From assembly GCA_022559845.1 (NCBI GenBank), contig CM040118.1:160414331-160478330 (forward strand): 64,000 nt of DNA, written 5' to 3'. The notes under the pieces are model-generated. The model did not search any database, was not told the DNA's origin, and saw only the letters and a list, made by a program, of their open reading frames with translations. How positions within the stretch are numbered: the first letter of the stretch is position 1; every line of letters starts with the position of its first letter. This document shows positions 35,201-46,388 of this stretch, one piece after another. This DNA is from Amorphophallus konjac. Taxonomy: Eukaryota > Streptophyta > Magnoliopsida > Alismatales > Araceae. Position numbers and translations under genes: made by a program.

Positions 35201-36260
35201 GTGGAGGCCAGCCGAGTGGTTCAGGAAGTACACGAAGACATTTGCGGCGCGCACCAAGGAAGAAGATCGCTCGCCAGAATCTTGCTTCGGCAGGATTACT
35301 GGTGGCCCACTCGCCAGCGCGACTGCACGACCTACGTACAGAAGTGCGACCGATGTCAACGCTTCGACCACCTGATCCATCAGCCCGCCACGGAGCTCAT
35401 CACCCTTTTCGAGCCATACCCTTTCGCTCGGTGGGGGATCGATATCTTGGGCCATTCCCCACGGCCCAAGCTCAGAAGAAATACGTCATCGTCGCCATCG
35501 ACTACTTCACCAAGTGGATTGAGGCTGAGGCCACCACTAGGATCACCGAATTAGTCATATGGAGTTTTGTTTGGAAGTCGATCGTTTGTCATTACGGTGT
35601 CTCCCGAGTGATCGTGAGCGATAATGGTCAGCAGTTTGATTCTCATTACTTCAGAGACAGATGTGCCGACCTAAACATTCACAACCACTTCACTTCGGTA
35701 GCCCACCCTCAGGCAAACGGACTGGTCGAGAATGCCAACAAAACTATCTTAAAAGGCATCAAAATTAGGCTCGGTAAGGCCAAGGGAAGCTGGCTCGAGG
35801 AATTACCGAGCGTAAAATGGTCGCACTGAACTACTTCGAGAATGGCCACCAGTGAAACACCTTTCCAGTTGGTGTATGGCACGGAAGCCATTATTCCATT
35901 GGAGGTCGAAAATCCTTCTCTCTGAGTCATCCACTTCAAACCCGAGGTGAACGAGCAGAAACTGTTGAAAAACCTCGACTTAATGGACGAGACCCGAGAG
36001 ATTGCGAACATCCAAGCAATGGAATACCAACGGCGCATCACTCGATACTACAACTCCAGAGTCCGAGACAAACATTTCCAACCAGGGGACTTCGTCCTGA
36101 GAAAGGCCGAAGCCTCTCGACCACTGGAGGCGGCGGGGAAGCTAGCCCCTACCAAGTGGTCGAGACGCTCGGGAAAGGGGCGTACCGATTGTCCACCATG
36201 GAAGGAGCACCCGTCCCTCGGACATGGAATGCGACAACACTTCGCAAGTTCTACTTTTGA
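32258..36260 (+). pseudogene. Tat pol (protease, RT, dual RNase H, integrase), broken
   Basis: Protease with DNGSAPDVL (about 32360). RT with RMCVDFTDLN, MPFGLKNAGATYQRL and catalytic YIDDM (33463-33477). The first RNase H is degenerate. The second (archaeal type) has LFVDGSSNSAGCG, SNNASEYEA and NSRADALS (34320-34680). Integrase zinc region is C-x2-C (CDRC, about 35346) and the core has IDYFTKW, VSDNGQQF and HPQANGLVEN. Stops are TAA 33044, TAG 33077, TAG 34238 (a conserved Gln site), TGA 35827 and TGA 35923 (both usual Arg sites). A frameshift lies near 35446-35460 and a small deletion near 36150. The MITE removes colinearity at 34955-35203. The end is TGA 36258-36260. Confidence 0.88.
34955..35203. 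mobile_element. CACTA-type MITE
   Basis: 249 bp with inverted ends CACTACAAGAAA and TTTCTTGTAGTG. Flanking triplets are GAA (34952-34954) and GAG (35204-35206), a 3-bp duplication of GAG with one changed base. Inside are repeated CGTCGG/CGAC words typical of CACTA subtermini. No transposase, so it moved using an autonomous relative. Confidence 0.92.
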
Positions 36261-37319
36261 TCATCTGGAAAGCATACACATGTAAGCAAAGTAGAATAAA
36301 CACCATTCTACTCTTTTCATTAAACTCTAGTGTACATCAAGAAGGCCGTAGCCAATACAATATACAGTTCAACAAACAGAAAAATTACATCCACTAGTAC
36401 TATGATGCGAGTAGAATGCTCGGCCAACTCGGTGAGCACTCCTACGTCCAGCCACTGACTCTGCCTAGTGTGGAAACTGGCTCGGATAAAGGATAGCCGG
36501 CCCTGTTGGTTTGAGAAGCTCGGAGGAAAGGTGCTAGAGGGATTGGAAGGACAACAACAAAAAAAAGGAAAGAAGGGAAGTCGACCCAAGACAAATGAAG
36601 AGGAAGCTTGAGAGAGCTCCCCTTCTAGGCAATGGGATCGACAGAAAGGAGGGAGCTTGAAGATCTCCCCCTCCTCTCAGGATGGCGTCGACGGGTCAGG
36701 GATAGGAAGGTGACATGCTCCAGCATGTCGAACCCTCTACCAAACTGACCTCCGACTGTCGAACCCTCTTCCAAACTGGAATAGCAAGAGCTTCCCTCCT
36801 ACTGCCGCCTGCATCATCATCTTCTGAAGCGCTTTCCATGCCCCGTTGAGATCGATAACACAACGCTTTGGGGAAAAGGAAGAGGAAGAAACCGTTAGGG
36901 ATGGCCTTAAGCGATGTAAAGAAAAGGAGACACCCCTTGGACCTTTTATAGGCTGAAGGGAGAGATGATTGCCTTAAATGACTCTCCCCTTAAAAACACG
37001 CTAAAGGAGCCTTCCCAAAGACGGTTACCTCATTTCCCAACATCCCCCCCAGCGGGACGCGCGAAGCGGCAAGTCATTTAGGGCGGCATGGAAAAGCGGA
37101 AAGGTGCCAGCACCATGTCAGCTATTTGACAGATCGGCACGCGCGATATCTACAGAGAAAATCGGCGCCTTCCCCAACGACTACGGATACGGTAGTCAAA
37201 TCACACCAAAAGCGGTAAGAAACAATCAATTCAGCACTTAATATTACCGCTACTATACTTTCAAAAAAAAGAGGGGTCTTATACGGCTACAAAAGAGAAA
37301 GAAAGAAAAAGCTTTTACA
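36261..37319. other. Tat spacer between pol and antisense ORF
   Basis: Noncoding, purine-rich in parts (36540-36660). Spacer of this kind is usual in Tat elements. No gene seen. Confidence 0.6.
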
Positions 37320-38966
37320 TCAGACCTCGGGCCCATCTTCAGGCTTGGTAGATAATGCCCCCTCAGCACCAGACGATCTGCCCCTAGTATTCTCGGCGAC
37401 GGCCGACCCAGGCACTGACCCCACCTGTGTGGGAACTGTCTCGATCGTGCGCCCTCCCGAGGCTGCTGGAGTTGGCGATCGCTCGGACGAGGCCGAAGAC
37501 TCTCGACTCCCCTCTTAGCTCGATGTATAATGGGAAGAGTCGGTGGAACCCCAGTCCGAGTCATAGCGTTGCCCGAAAGGAAAAACGAGCCCATTCGCTT
37601 GGGCCTCAGCCTCTATGATGGCCCGATTGAAGCCCTAGGAGAAGCCCTTCCAAAGGCCCCGACGGTAGCCCGACTCATAATAGGGGAAGGCAGTCTGCTG
37701 AAGAGCCGCTAAGCCTCTGAGCATTTATGTTGTTCGAGGGCTTCCACCCCGGCCAGCTCCGCCTTCTTCTCAAGCTCGGTTATCCTCTATTTCGACTCAG
37801 ACAACTTCCTCTCGGCCTTAGTCCGCGCATCCTCGGCCCCCCGGACTCGGCCCTCGAGCACCTCCCACTCGGCCTTCCATTACTCGCCGCGCCCGATCTG
37901 AATCCTGCGCTCCGCCTCTAAGAGCTCATTCTTCCGATCGACCATACGACGGGCCTGGGCCAGCTGCTCTGCCAACGACCGAGCCTCCGCCTGGCTCGAC
38001 TACACCTGTGCCCGGAGCGGGGCCATCTCCCGTCGAAGGTCCCCAATATCGAGGGTCAAACGCTCGACCTTCCGATCAAGCGAACCAAGGGCCCATGAAA
38101 GAGTCTCCCGCTCCGACTCCACCGGAGCATACGCGTCCACTGCCTCAGCTCCTAGCTGGGCTAGGACCAGGCCGCCTTCCATAAGTTGCTCGAAAAGCGT
38201 AGAGGGGGGACCCTTCCGAAGTTTTTCTCGCAAGGCTCCTGAAGCTAGGGAATGGCACGTCCAGTACATAGAGCCCCGAATGCTGAAGGCACTGGTCGAG
38301 GGAGGGGAAATCCCCTCTAGAGCGGTCGGGATCGGGGCACCACCCCCGAGCTATCCCGCCTTGGGGGCCCCACCGGTTGGCTCGATAGGATCGGCCCCGC
38401 CGTGTACCTCCCCGACCTCGGTCGACCGCGATTGAGCCGCTTCATCTTGCGACTTTCCAGCCTCGACAGACTCGGACCGGACTCCTCCGCCTGGCGCCTC
38501 CTCTGTTTCGCTCGGTGCCCCGACATCGGCCACGGCCCCTTCGTCAATCGCTCCCTCTTGCACCGTGGAGGGAGAAGCCCACAGAGAAGCCTCCTCGGCG
38601 GGGCGGGCGACCTCCGCCTTCCTCGCCCACTTCTTCTCGGCAGACACAGCCTACATCGAAGACCTCAGCAGCTTCGCCATGGGATCTTTACGCTTGACCC
38701 CCCGGCGTTCGGAAGCGTCATCCCGGGTGACCCGTTTGCCCTTATCTCGGGCACGGGATGAGCCCTCCGAAGCTTGGAGATCACTCGGCGCCGGCGTATC
38801 ATCCACGACGACGACCTCCAGGTCGACGGGCGGAGCCTCCTCCGCAGCCGCTTGCCTCGAGTCTGAATGAGGGAGAGAAAATTGAGAGAAGGAAGGCACT
38901 TACTTGACAAGAAAGAGAACAAGTCCCTGAGACCCTTACCCGTTGCCAACAGCGCTCGAGAAAGAT
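37320..38966 (-). pseudogene. Tat antisense ORF (coiled-coil protein), spliced and broken
   Basis: Runs opposite to gag-pol, as known for Tat-lineage additional ORFs; function unknown. On the minus strand a short exon (LSRALLAT, about 38940-38966) is followed by a GT...AG intron (to about 38863). A long frame starting DSRQAAAEEAPPVDLE follows, with an acidic/basic region (DKGKRVTRDDASERRGVKRK). Further down is a heptad-rich stretch (LAEQLAQARRMVDRKNELLE) near 37900-38000. Stops are TAG at 38651, 38351 and 38000, with more below, and a frameshift near 37690. It ends at TGA 37320-37322. The N-terminal part is cut off by the W element. Confidence 0.65.
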
Positions 38967-39113
38967 TGTAGACATGCCATCTTTGATATTTTACGGGTAT
39001 ATTTCATATTACACCGTGATGCCCCAAAGTGGTTTACAGTTTCCACTTATTTGAGTGATTTCTATAATCTCGGTTGCAAAAAAAAAAGAATGAGAAAATG
39101 ATAATATATATAT

Positions 39114-39165
<52 letters not shown>

Positions 39166-39439
39166 AGAATAAATACAAACCCCCCAAAAAACATATACAT
39201 ATATAATTGTGTTTACATAAAAAATAATAATATAATTAATTTTTATAATAATCTTATTTTCACATAAAATACAAAAAATGAGAAAAGGTTACAAAAAAAT
39301 ACAAAAAATAACAAAAGACAAATATAATTATAATAAAAAAAAATAAGAATGATCATAAGAATAATATATATATATCTATAAAAAAAATAAATCAACAAAA
39401 TAAAAAAATATAATACAATTGATTGATTGCTTAACCCCA

Positions 39440-42400
39440 CCTTCCGTAATTTTAGGATCTTGCCCCCTATATCCATTATATCCCCTTCCATTATATCACT
39501 CTCTATTATTAATCTATTCCTCCATCTCTTGATATCTAGACACCTAGCCACACAAAAAGGACAAAAAGACCAACCCATCACTCCACTGACCCATTCATTT
39601 TCTCTCAATTATCCACCACAACCCACGTCGAATTGCTTCCTCATTGGACCCCCTCTCACTCATTCCTCTCCCCCTCTCATTCGATCCCATTCTCTTCTCC
39701 CAACCACTTCCCACACCCAGAGGCATTCCGAAGCACAACTCACTCTCCACAACCTCATCCCTCTCTCTTCTCTTCCCAGACCCACGGCAGAGAACCCATT
39801 CTCTCCCCATCCCATTCTCTTCTCCCAGCCACTCCCCACGGTAGAGAACCCAGCGACCCATCTCCTCTCACCCTCTTTTCTCTCTGCGCCCTCCTTACGT
39901 CCCCCCCTCACCGCCGGTGAGCTCCCGTCGACCACCCCCCATCTCATCTCTTCTCTCCACACTTCCTCACGCAACCCCCTTCTCTCTTTCTCTCTAACCC
40001 ACAACACCCCAGCCGCTCCCCGATGGCAGACTCCTGACTTCTCTCCCCATCCCATCTTCTCTCTTCACTTCCCCATCCCAGTCTTTTCTCTCCCAGAGAT
40101 CTCTCTTCTCAATTCTCTTCACAACATCCACGCCCTCCCGAGCTCTCATCGCCCTCTCCCACTCCTCATCCCGAAAGCAACGACAGATAACTTATTTCTC
40201 ACCATCTCCCAGACTGCTCTACCAACCAAAAACCCAGCGCTCACTCCATCTCCCTCCACCGGACCTCCTCACCGCAACTCCCCCTCCATCTCTCATCTTT
40301 CTCTCTCTCTTCCCATCGCCAGCAGCCGTCCTCCGAGCACCTCCCCACCGTCGTCGACGTCTCTCCCACCTCCCTTTCTTTCTCTCCAATACGTCGCCAC
40401 CGCCGCGGCAGCCCCTCTCACTTTCTCTTCTCCCTGCCAAAACTCCTCCGCCGTCGACCCCTCTCCCGTCTCCTCTCCCTGCGCAACTACCAGCGGCAGC
40501 ACCCCACTTCCTCCTCCGGCCGCCGCTGCCACCCTTTCCCCTCATTGCGCCCACCCCGCCGTCGACCTCCCAACCACCTCTCTCTCCCTCACCTTCCATC
40601 TCTCTAACCTCGACGCCACCTGCAACCACCGCCGGAAGCCTCCCTCTCCCTCTTTCTCCCTGCGAATGTTCGCCTGCACCCCTTCTCTCTTCTCTCCCTA
40701 ACACCACCGCGACCTCCCTCTCTCTAAACCTCCCTCCCACAGCCGGCCACCCATCTCCGCCGGTCACCCATCTCCTTTCTCCCACTCCTCTCCCTGCATA
40801 TCCCCGCTGCCTCACCCTCACTCTCTAGCCCATGCACACACGTCCTACCATCTTCCCATCTCATGTGCTCACCCCGGTGCACCGCCCTCTAACCACACCT
40901 CTCTCTCTTCTCACCTAACCTGTTCGCCACCGCCCCTCACACCTGCAGAACCCACAGGCCGGCCCTCCTTCTTCTTCTCTATCTCCCTCCCATGTACACA
41001 CCTCCCCCTGCTCTCATCCCCATGCACGCCACCTCCTCCGCAACCGCCCTCCACCGGACGCCCCCCCTCTCTCTAACACTCACGCCGGCCACTCCTGCCA
41101 CCGGATGCCACCCTCTCTCCCTCTCACTCTCTCTCCCGCCGGCCAACCTCCCTCTCTTCTAACCTCTCCACCTCCTCTCCTCGCTCCCCCTCTCTCCCTC
41201 TCCCTTCATCTGCATGCACCCCGCCTCCGCATCGGCCAATCCCCCCTCTCCTTCTCACCTCCTCAGTAACCCACCTCCCCGCCGGCAGCCTCCCCACTGC
41301 CTCACCTGCACCCCAAGCCGCCGCCGCCGGCAACTTCTGCACCACACCTCCGAGGCCGCCTCTCCCTCTTACCTAGTATAGCAGCCATCCTCACCGTCGG
41401 TGCACTCTCTACCCACGTTCACCACAACCCTCACATCACCCACCGCCATCGTCCCCCCTCACACCTTCTCTCTACTCTACCGCCACCGGTCGCCCACGTC
41501 GCCGCGGTTAACCTCCGACCACCTCCCTCTCACCCTCCGGACTTTGCCTCTGCGAGACCACCTTGTGAAGCGGCCGCCGCTGCCATCTCCCTTCACCACA
41601 CCGGCATCCCCTCCCTGCCAACTCTCTTTCTCACTCTAACCCAACCAACCGAGCCCGCCAACTCCACTGTAACTTGCCGGTCACCCACCTCGCCGCCGGT
41701 CGCCCACCTGTTGCGAGCCCACTCTGCCGGCCACCTGCTGCGAGCCCTCCGTCGCTGACCTCTCTCTCGCTGAGAATCTCTCTCTCCCTCCCCCTTCTCT
41801 CTCTCTCTCTCTTTCTATCTCTCGTTTCTCTTGCTCCCACGATCTCTCTCTTTCTCTCTCCCTCCCTCGATCTCTCTCTCTCTCTCTATTTCTTCTCTCT
41901 CCCTCCCTCGATCTCTCTCTCTCTCTCTATTTCTTCTCTCTCTTCTTCTCTCAATTTTTTTCTCTCATCTCTCTCCCTCTCGCGTCCGATCTCTCTCTCA
42001 TCTCTCCCGCTCTCTCTACCGTCTCTCTCTCTCGTCTCTCTCGTCTCTCTCTTACCGTCTCTCGTACTGTCTCTCTCTCTCTCTCTCTCATTTTATTTTT
42101 TTTCTTTTTCTCACAAAATCTCCCTCTCTCTTATTTTATTATTTTTTCTTTCTTTCTCACAAAATCTCTCTCTTCCTCTCTCCCTCTCTCGATTTCTCTC
42201 TCTCTCTCTCTCGACCTCTCTCTCTCTTCCTCTCTCCCCTCTCTCTTCTCTCTTGGCCCTCATCAAAATAAAAATAAAAAATAAAAAATATAAGAAAAAT
42301 AATAAAAAAGGGAATCTTTCTTTTTCTCTCTCTCTCTATATATATTCACATATTCTTATTAAACCCTCGTTCATTTCCCCCTCTCTATTTTTATTATTAG

Positions 42401-42640
42401 TCATTAAACCTCTATCTCCACCTCTCTCTATTTTCTACCCTTTTGATCATCTCTCTCTCTCAAAACAAAATAATAAAAATCTTTCTTTCTCTCTCTATCT
42501 TGTTAGAAATATTTAAGATTTCTATTTTTATTCTTTATGTCTCACTCTCTCTATATCTTTTTTTATGTCGAATTCTATCTTTATTTTTCTCTATCTCCCG
42601 ATTTCTCTCTCTTCACCTCTAGATCCTTCTCAAAATAATA
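39440..42640 (+). repeat. CT/CCT-rich low-complexity tract in the W LTR
   Basis: About 3.2 kb of pyrimidine-rich DNA, from CCTCC/CACC-rich to nearly pure CT at 41760-42260. The long Ser/Pro/Leu-rich frames inside (for example 39427-40701) show no domain, and the opposite strand is equally open, so they are not called genes. The related minus-strand LTR at 11528 lacks this bulk. Confidence 0.7.
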
Positions 42641-42849
42641 TATAAATAAATAAATATATATATATATATATATAATAAAATCAAATAAAAAAGGGAATAA
42701 CATCAACTAGGATAACCAAAGGAAGTCCTCTTCATCGACCGGCCGATAGAAGAGGAAGAAAAGACCTGCACTATTTCCGCTCCCGAGGCGGACGTGATCA
42801 GACTCTTTCCATTGTGGGGTTCTCAGCCCCTGGCGATCACACCCTCAAC

Positions 42850-42955
42850 ATCGCGCGGAGAGTTATTTCCCGCGGCGGCATTCCTGCATCAACACCGCGC
42901 GGAGGGTCATTTCCCGCGACGGCATCTCTCACCCATGCGGAGGATCATTCCCCGC
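42850..42955. repeat. GC-rich tandem repeat (three units)
   Basis: Units CGCGGAGRGT-CATTTCCCGCGRCGG spaced about 40 bp. Each contains complementary CGCGG and CCGCG words. Confidence 0.7.
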
Positions 42956-42983
42956 GACGGTTCCCCTCCCCATTTAATTTCTG

Positions 42984-43260
42984 TTCAAATCCCGTGAATG
43001 AAGATAGTTCCTCGCGGAGGTTTCATTTTGTAATCTTCATTCTGTCATTTCATTCCCGTTATTTTTATTTTTATTCAAATCCCGCTGAATGAAACAAGTT
43101 CCTCGCAGAGGTTTCATTCTGTAATTTTCGTTCTGTCATTTCATTCCTATCATTTTTATTTTTGTTCAAACTCCGTGAATGGAACAAGTTCCTCGTAGAG
43201 GTTTCATTCCGTAATTTTCATTCTGTCATTTCATTCTTGTTATTTTTATTTATTTATTTT
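42984..43260. repeat. About 91-bp tandem repeat (three units)
   Basis: Units start at 42984, 43074 and 43165 with TTCAAATCCCGTGAATG-like words. Each contains GTTCCTCGCRGAGGTTTCAT, with CCTCGCGGAGG in the first as a near-palindrome. Confidence 0.85.
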
Positions 43261-43265
43261 TTACT

Positions 43266-43440
43266 AAAATCTCACAAAGATCAATGTCTAGTGGTGGTTT
43301 ACTGTATATATATATTTATAAAAATCTCACAAAGACCAATGTCTAGTGATGATTTACTGTACGTATATATACTTACTGATATATATATATTTTTATAAAA
43401 ATCTCTCAAAGACCACTGTCTCGTGGTGGTTCGCTTTTGT
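43266..43440. repeat. 55-77 bp tandem repeat (three units)
   Basis: Units at 43266, 43321 and about 43398: AAAATCTCACAAAGACCAAT, then GTCTAGTGGTGGTTTACTGT and TA-rich spacers. Confidence 0.8.
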
Positions 43441-44539
43441 TTATATTACTGTTATGATCTCATGGTGAATGATATTCTGCTATAATTTTGTGTCCTCATT
43501 TCGTTTGTCCCCTTTGTTCCTGAACTCGGCATCGTTATTCGTGTCAATATCTTGCATTCCTTCGTTGTCTAGAGTCCTAGCATATTCGATCCCAATACTC
43601 AGTATATTCAAAGCTACTCCCGAAACAACAGGCCACGCCTGTTGAGGAGGTAGTTAGCTTGCGTGAGAGGATCTTCGGATCCCTATCTCCGCCCCGTACC
43701 GGAGATTGGATAAGTCTAGTTTCTCCGTGTTCCACTAGAGTGTTTCCTTCAGGTCGTATTTTCCACCACTTTTCCTATATCACCCGGTAATTCATCCTCG
43801 TCCTCCTCCTTTTCTCTCTCCTTTGCCATGATTTCGTCGTCCACATCTCTTGGCAATCACGGTGGGACATCTTTTATTTTCTTTGGTTACCCGGATATTT
43901 TCGGCACCCACGTGTGCCCCTCCACTCGACACCCGCGTGTGCCCCTCCTGATTACGCATGCGCGCGCTACATTCGTGCTCCCAGTAGCACTCTTGCCATT
44001 CTAGTTTCATCCCTCGTGCACTATGTGCATTACCCCACGGTCCCTTGTGAGATCTTAAGAGATTCGCGTCGTTACGGAAAAGGAGCATTGTGATATTTGT
44101 TCAATATCTTTTATTATATATATTTGTTGTCTGTTTACACATCTCTTGTTAAATTCAGTACTGCATTGCATACCATCTTCCCCTTTATTTCACTTTTCTA
44201 GGGTTATCCTCTCTCGGTGAAGGAAGGACTTTCCGTTGAGAATTCCTCTCAACGGACTAGAATTTCCTCCATTGGGACCTCCGTAAGTCCCCGACAGCGA
44301 AGGATTCCCTCTTCGTTCACTGGGCTGGTTTTACCATTGAAGTTCCCTGGAGATAGTCAACCCATTCGTGGTGAGGCGAGTGCCCTTAGATGACACGACG
44401 GAAACCGATATTGTAACTAAGGTTCCTCTTGTTGTGTGAACATCATATTGAAAAAGAAAGAAAAGGAAAACAAAGAAAAGAAAACAAAGGCGTAAAGCAT
44501 CAACTTGTTTGTTAATATTTGATTATTGTTTAAGTGTGT

Positions 44540-44679
44540 ATGTTATTACGCTCCGGCAAAATCTCTCGTTCTGAAAAAGATCAAGAAATATCTGGGAACG
44601 GTCAGAATCCGAACCCGAGCCACCAGGGGACACATGTCCCCGCCGAGGATGCAAGTTACTCCCATGAGCCCTCATATGA
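44540..44679 (+). pseudogene. W gag, N-terminal fragment
   Basis: ATG at 44540 opens MLLRSGKISRSEKDQE, after about 1 kb of leader. 140 nt are present before the Tekay-like element. The frame resumes at 56339 once the element and one TATGA are set aside. Length and Gly/Ser/Asn-rich content fit a gag N-terminus. Family placement is weak. Confidence 0.5.
44675..44679. repeat. TSD TATGA, left copy
   Basis: Matches 56334-56338 around the Tekay-like element. Confidence 0.9.
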
Positions 44680-45135
44680 TGTAACACCCGTAAATTTTAA
44701 TTAGAATAATAATATAATAATAATAATTTTCTACAAAAAAAAATTCTTTTTATTTACCAATAATATTTAACTAATAAATATCACATGTCAAGTTATATTA
44801 TTTTCACAAATTACTGAATTATAATTATTAATTTCAAATAAATAAAATAAATAAATAAATAAAAATAAAAATAATAGTTCTCTCACTTTTGGAAGAAAGG
44901 GAGCTATAAAATATATATATATAAGTTATTTTGGAATAATAAAATTTATAAATAATATATTTTCCATAATTATAAATTATAAATGAAACCTAGAGTACTA
45001 AGGTATCACACAGAAGAAGTATTAACTTACCAAGGAAAATCATCTAGCATATTGGTTCACAACTTGCCTTTCACCTCGGTGACCAGGGTTCAAAACCCAT
45101 GACCAACATTTTTACTTTATTGTAAAAAACTAAAA

Positions 45136-45500
45136 AAACGCCCAACCTTAGGGCGTTAATTCAATGAGAAACGTCCAAACATTATGTCGTCAAATGACCA
45201 TTTGAGATGCGACTTGGAGTAAGGCGTTAATTATTTTGATTTCTATAAAGGACTTAAAAGATGACTTAAGCTAAGGCTTTATTTAAAACGTGACTTAACC
45301 TAAGGCTTTAATTTGATAAAACGTGACTTAACCTAAGGCTTTAATTTGCAAAAACACGCCTTCTACTAATAGGCGTTAATTATTTTGATTTCTATAAAGG
45401 ACTTAAAAGATGACTTAAGCTAAGGCTTTATTTAAAACGTGACTTAACCTAAGGCTTTAATTTTCAAAAACACGCCTTCTACTAAGGCGTTAATTATTTT
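45136..45500. repeat. Proximal hairpin array, 5' LTR
   Basis: Seven or so units. The clearest are AACGCCC...GGGCGTTAATT (45138-45160) and ACGCCT...AGGCGTTAATTA (about 45355-45380). Others of the form ACGTGACTTA...TAAGGCTTTAAT look like decayed arms. Confidence 0.75.
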
Positions 45501-46388
45501 GATCCCCCAACTGACAGCCCCTCTGGCATGCGCTGGCAGGGCACCAGATTCATTTTTTTGGGATCTTGCCCCCCTATCCTGTCGAACTAATCAGCATGGG
45601 GTTGTTTTATATCCCCTTCCTAGCTACTAGAGTCCTACGGTGACTCTAGTATTTGCAGAGGGCTGCTGCTGGTCTTGCTGCTGCTGCTGCCCGGTGTGCT
45701 GTTGCTTGCAGAGGGGGAATCCTTCTGCTATCCACTTCTTCTTCCTTTAAGGTAGGTGGTCTCATCTTTTAACTAAACCCTATAGGCTAATTAACAAATC
45801 TAGTTAAGTTAGGGAATTAAATGCCATATCCATGTGTTTATCGTTTTCATTTATAACCCTTGGGGTTTACACTATGATGATCTGTTATCTATTTAAGTAT
45901 AGAGCAAATACATGCAGTTTAATTTAAGTAATTAATATGTTAAATAGGTAATCATGCTAGTAATCATTATATTGTGAGTCAAATTAGAGAACCTGTTAGT
46001 TTAATTAAGAAAAACTGTTAGTTAATTGAAGAGCATGTTAGTTAATTAAGAGACTATTAGAAGGGCATGTTAATTAATTAAAGGGCTTATTAGTTAAATT
46101 GAAGATTTGATGGTTAACTTACATGACATTAGTATCATATTAAAGGATCAGATTGTTTAAGTAGAAGATCTTGCTAGATTACATGTTTAATTAGACCCTC
46201 TGTTAGCTAAATTACACACTTTCAGTAAAGATGTTAGTTAATTAGTGTCATTAAACTCTTAATTAGCTAGAGCCATCCGTTATAATTAAACTGGAAATCA
46301 GTCGGAATCAGGTATAGATGTTAATTAGTGAAAAATCCCAAATTATGAACCCTTAGATAACTCTCAGACGGAAGGACATTAGCCTCAG

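Larger units (their letters stand above)
29818..38966 (+). mobile_element. Tat-lineage Ty3/gypsy element, interrupted and inactive
   Basis: Order: 5' LTR, primer-binding site, gag, protease, RT, RNase H, a second RNase H, integrase, spacer, antisense ORF. The extra archaeal-type RNase H after the usual one, and an antisense ORF near the 3' end, are hallmarks described for Tat-lineage elements. A CACTA MITE sits between the second RNase H and integrase. At 38966/38967 the W element begins, so the 3' LTR lies outside this segment. The left boundary TGTACGG at 29818 is inferred, as no duplication partner is in the window. Confidence 0.82.
38967..44539 (+). mobile_element. LTR and leader of gypsy element W
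   Basis: Begins TGTAGACATGCC exactly where the Tat antisense ORF stops, with AAGAT (38962-38966) as candidate left duplication. It contains TA repeats (39106-39166), GGATCTTGCCCCCTAT and TATATCCCCTTCC (a block shared with 45570-45620), a CT-rich tract and three tandem-repeat blocks. From about 43560 it becomes leader similar to the composite chromovirus (ATCTCCGCCCCGTACCGGAGATTGG; compare 17665). I could not find an intact primer-binding site, so the LTR/leader border (about 43440-43560) is unresolved. Confidence 0.55.

Noticed and set aside
39427..40701. 424-codon Ser/Pro-rich open frame
   Set aside because: Lies in pyrimidine-rich low-complexity DNA, with the opposite strand also open (40219-40821). 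No domain and no plausible context. Explained by base composition.
41674..42516. 280-codon Ser/Leu-rich open frame
   Set aside because: Translation of a CT microsatellite, not a gene.
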